Origin: JAGVGK01 sp038064935
GTDB lineage: Bacteria; Patescibacteriota; Minisyncoccia; Phycocordibacterales; JACOZG01
Direction: 5' to 3'
Assembly (NCBI GenBank): GCA_038064935.1
Contig: JBBTRZ010000017.1
Span: forward strand, 1 to 52,918
DNA: 52,918 nucleotides
Made by a program: the position numbers and the translations under genes. Shown piece by piece: positions 50,964 through 52,918 of the stretch. The notes below the pieces were generated by a model that saw only the letters and a program-made list of their open reading frames with translations, did not search any database and was not told the origin of the DNA. Positions within the stretch are counted from its first letter, which is position 1; every line of letters starts with the position of its first letter.

Positions 50964-51806
50964 TTATAAAATATTTATCACAGAATATTCATCCTCCCAT
51001 TCTCTGGGAGTAAATGATTGTTTCTGTTCTTTCCAAAGATAGTATTCGGAGCCGTTCCATTTGTAGGCCTGATAAACTTTCTTACTAATTACATCCAGTC
51101 TATTTTCTGCAAGTCCAAGAATAATATTATAAGGTTGAACGATCTCTGGAATACCGTCTTTATCTACATCAAAAATTTTTGTCATGCTTTCTTCTCCACC
51201 GAAGGCAAGTTCTTTGGAAATAATACCATCAGGTCGTTTATGATCGTAATAAGCACTAATCATATTAAACCCAACGCCATTCCACTTATAAATATATAAA
51301 GCTTCGCCCTGGTCGTTATCCCATAGAGCAAGAATTTCATTTGTTTTATCACCAGTTACATCATACATACCAACTTTTACCCTCGGATCAGAAATATGCT
51401 CCTTGCTCTCCCAGATAAGATCAATCTGACCTGATTCTCGATCTTTAAAGACTAAAATTCCTTGTTGTTGTCTTCGGATAGCTACATCATCTGATTGAAT
51501 ATTTTTAAGGTTAATTTGGTAATAAGTAATGATGAGATCTTTCTGTCCACCATTAGTTAAAGAAAATCTTCGATAATCTTTCCCTTTTGTGTTAAGTACA
51601 TGATCAATCCGAATTTGTCTATCCATTAGTCCACTCGCGTCAAATTCTCTCACCGTAGGGGTCGAGGTCGTGGTTGATGTTACTGTCTGGTGGTCTTGCT
51701 GTTTGTTCGGATTTTGTTTTTTAGAATCAGATAAAAAATTAATAGCCACAACTAAAATTATTAGTATTCCTAAAAACACAACGATTTTAATTATATTTTT
51801 TGACAT
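50964..51806 (-). CDS. Anchored FG-GAP-like protein, paralogue of 50023-50877
   Basis: A 280-residue protein with one N-terminal membrane helix (IIKIVVFLGILIILVVAINFL), a Thr/Ser/Pro linker and a beta-rich outer domain. A calcium-loop-like FDVDKDGIPEIVQPY precedes AYKWNGSEYYLWKEQ near the end. An earlier repeat reads LYIYKWNGVGFNMISAYY. These are the same kind of repeats as in the neighbour. It starts 6 bases after the stop of the transglycosylase gene, so it should be co-transcribed with it. Confidence 0.68.
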   Translation of the reverse strand: MSKNIIKIVVFLGILIILVVAINFLSDSKKQNPNKQQDHQTVTSTTTSTPTVREFDASGLMDRQIRIDHVLNTKGKDYRRFSLTNGGQKDLIITYYQINLKNIQSDDVAIRRQQQGILVFKDRESGQIDLIWESKEHISDPRVKVGMYDVTGDKTNEILALWDNDQGEALYIYKWNGVGFNMISAYYDHKRPDGIISKELAFGGEESMTKIFDVDKDGIPEIVQPYNIILGLAENRLDVISKKVYQAYKWNGSEYYLWKEQKQSFTPREWEDEYSVINIL

Positions 51807-51812
51807 AATATT

Positions 51813-52918
51813 TTATTCAATAATCTCTTTGAAAATTCCGTTTCCATTGTTCCATTTAAGAATTACGGCATCTGCATAATTTTCAGCTCCTCGTCCAACA
51901 CCATTATACTTTCTTAACGCTGTCCACCAATCATGGCCATTTTCATCATATTGTAACTTTAAATATCCGGCTCCCACCTTAATGCTAAAATCCGGATCAA
52001 ACAATTGAGTAACGGGGACTGCATCCTGGGGTCGTTCATCTGGATGATTGGCAGAGCGTTTTTTCTCAAGATTTAATCTAACCATTCTTGTGAGAGCTGT
52101 CTCATACATAGCCTGTAATACTCCATAACTTGAAGCCACAACAAGTTGGGCGGTAAAATTCCAATTTTCACCCGGATCCTTGTATCGAATCCACACTCGG
52201 TCAGGATTTTTATTTAATAATTCTTGGGCTGTAAGATTTCCATCTGTATCCCCACTTGTGTCCAAACCATTAGGATACCCACTCATGTGCCTACTCCATC
52301 CAAAATAAACATCCTGGGATGGAAGTTGATCCCCCTGTTCTACTGTGCCATGAAGAGCGGTACCGCCAATCGCAATGTGTCTGTCAGGATGCCTTTTTAT
52401 TCGACTAGATGCATCAGTAGTCGAAGCTGAATACCAATCATAATCCTTGTGGGCCTCGTAACGATAAGCACGCTGGTCGAAAATCCTCCCTTGATCAGGA
52501 GATCCATCTACACAACAAGATTCCTGAAGGGCCATTGATTTTAGAAGATCCGGCGGGATGCCGTATTGTTTACCGTATTTGAAAAATAGATGATCGAAGC
52601 CGGGGAATCGTCGGCCTAATTTTCTTTCCTTAATCCGAATCTGCACGGTGGCGGTGGTCAAATAACCGGATTGAAGAATATTGATTCCAGTTCTCGCATT
52701 GGTGGTGCGGAGCCACAAATCTTCAGTCCAATCAATGCCGAAAAATTGCTCGTGATATTTAGCGATCCAGTGAATACGATCGCCCTTGATGTGAATTGAA
52801 TCGGGCAGTGGCGAAACTATCTCAGCCGTAAGTCCAGGCACATGCGCCAAGGTTCTAAAGAAGTTCCTCAACCCATTCGGCCAACTTTCCACCACCGTGT
52901 AGCCACCGTTCAAACCTT
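51813..52918 (-). CDS. Lytic transglycosylase-like protein, 5' end outside the window
   Basis: The frame is open to the window edge and no convincing start is seen (only a TTG at 52913), so the N-terminus is missing. An SLT-like domain covers the middle and end: DHLFFKYGKQYGIPPDLLKSMALQESC with the catalytic glutamate, ASSYGVLQAMYE in the place of GLMQ, and DFSIKVGAGYLKLQYD...WTALRKYNGVGRGAENYADAVI at the C-terminus. It should cleave peptidoglycan glycan strands. The gene ends just before the two anchored FG-GAP-like genes. The enlarged loop between the motifs (about 100 residues, aromatic-rich) is unusual. Confidence 0.8.
   Translation of the reverse strand, partial: GLNGGYTVVESWPNGLRNFFRTLAHVPGLTAEIVSPLPDSIHIKGDRIHWIAKYHEQFFGIDWTEDLWLRTTNARTGINILQSGYLTTATVQIRIKERKLGRRFPGFDHLFFKYGKQYGIPPDLLKSMALQESCCVDGSPDQGRIFDQRAYRYEAHKDYDWYSASTTDASSRIKRHPDRHIAIGGTALHGTVEQGDQLPSQDVYFGWSRHMSGYPNGLDTSGDTDGNLTAQELLNKNPDRVWIRYKDPGENWNFTAQLVVASSYGVLQAMYETALTRMVRLNLEKKRSANHPDERPQDAVPVTQLFDPDFSIKVGAGYLKLQYDENGHDWWTALRKYNGVGRGAENYADAVILKWNNGNGIFKEIIE

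Overview
The window looks like part of a Patescibacteria (Candidate Phyla Radiation) chromosome. This is inferred from trimmed housekeeping proteins (an Obg without its C-terminal extension, a 721-residue ValRS, a 348-residue DnaX without its zinc module, a split-off tRNA-binding OB domain), surface proteins of a kind common in that group (a YadA-like/S74 protein, a GspG-like pilin, DUF2207/LemA/HtpX), dense gene packing and a GH57-DUF5752-GH15-GT4 glycan cluster. TGA, TAG and TAA all behave as stops, so the standard code applies. I cannot place the lineage more finely. Almost everything from 3.6 kb onward is on the minus strand. No stretch longer than about 300 bases lacks a gene.

Layout. 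0-3.8 kb (plus): obg, a decayed RelB/RelE-type pair, valS. 3.6-7.2 kb (minus): a metzincin-type secreted protease and an AAA/DUF4143 ATPase, bounded by valS and a second copy of the last codons of valS, so this block looks inserted. 7.2-12.2 kb: beta-helix surface protein, large S74 adhesin-like protein, type IV pilin-like protein. 12.2-17.1 kb: secA, a 20-residue lysine-rich peptide, and a UbiB-like kinase flanked by two paralogous two-helix membrane peptides. 17.1-22.4 kb: tRNA-binding protein, NAD epimerase, CDP-alcohol phosphatidyltransferase, HtpX, DUF2207, LemA. 22.5-26.4 kb: MNT/HEPN pair, DUF3999, DUF2339. 26.4-31.2 kb: a membrane protein, uvrB, tgt. 31.2-37.2 kb: glycan cluster with a second CDP-alcohol phosphatidyltransferase. 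37.3-41.3 kb: tRNA-Gln, dnaX, dus, rseP, frr. 41.3-42.3 kb: small membrane protein and an intact RelE-type TA pair. 42.3-48.5 kb: delta-prime-like clamp loader subunit, murG, ftsW, mraY, D-Ala-D-Ala carboxypeptidase, scpB, scpA, one long peptidoglycan/chromosome run. 48.5-49.9 kb (plus): three small genes with strong promoter, strong Shine-Dalgarno sites and terminator. 50-52.9 kb: two paralogous membrane-anchored proteins and a lytic transglycosylase cut by the window edge.

Two themes cut across these regions. First, many transcription units start with a -10 hexamer only 5-9 bases before the start codon, which predicts leaderless mRNAs, while a minority class of small self-contained genes has a classical promoter, a shared Shine-Dalgarno leader and a hairpin terminator. 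Second, at least nine palindromic insertions lie in frame inside conserved genes (valS, secA, uvrB, tgt twice, dus twice, scpA and a membrane protein), which resembles the protein-invading palindromic elements known from Rickettsia.
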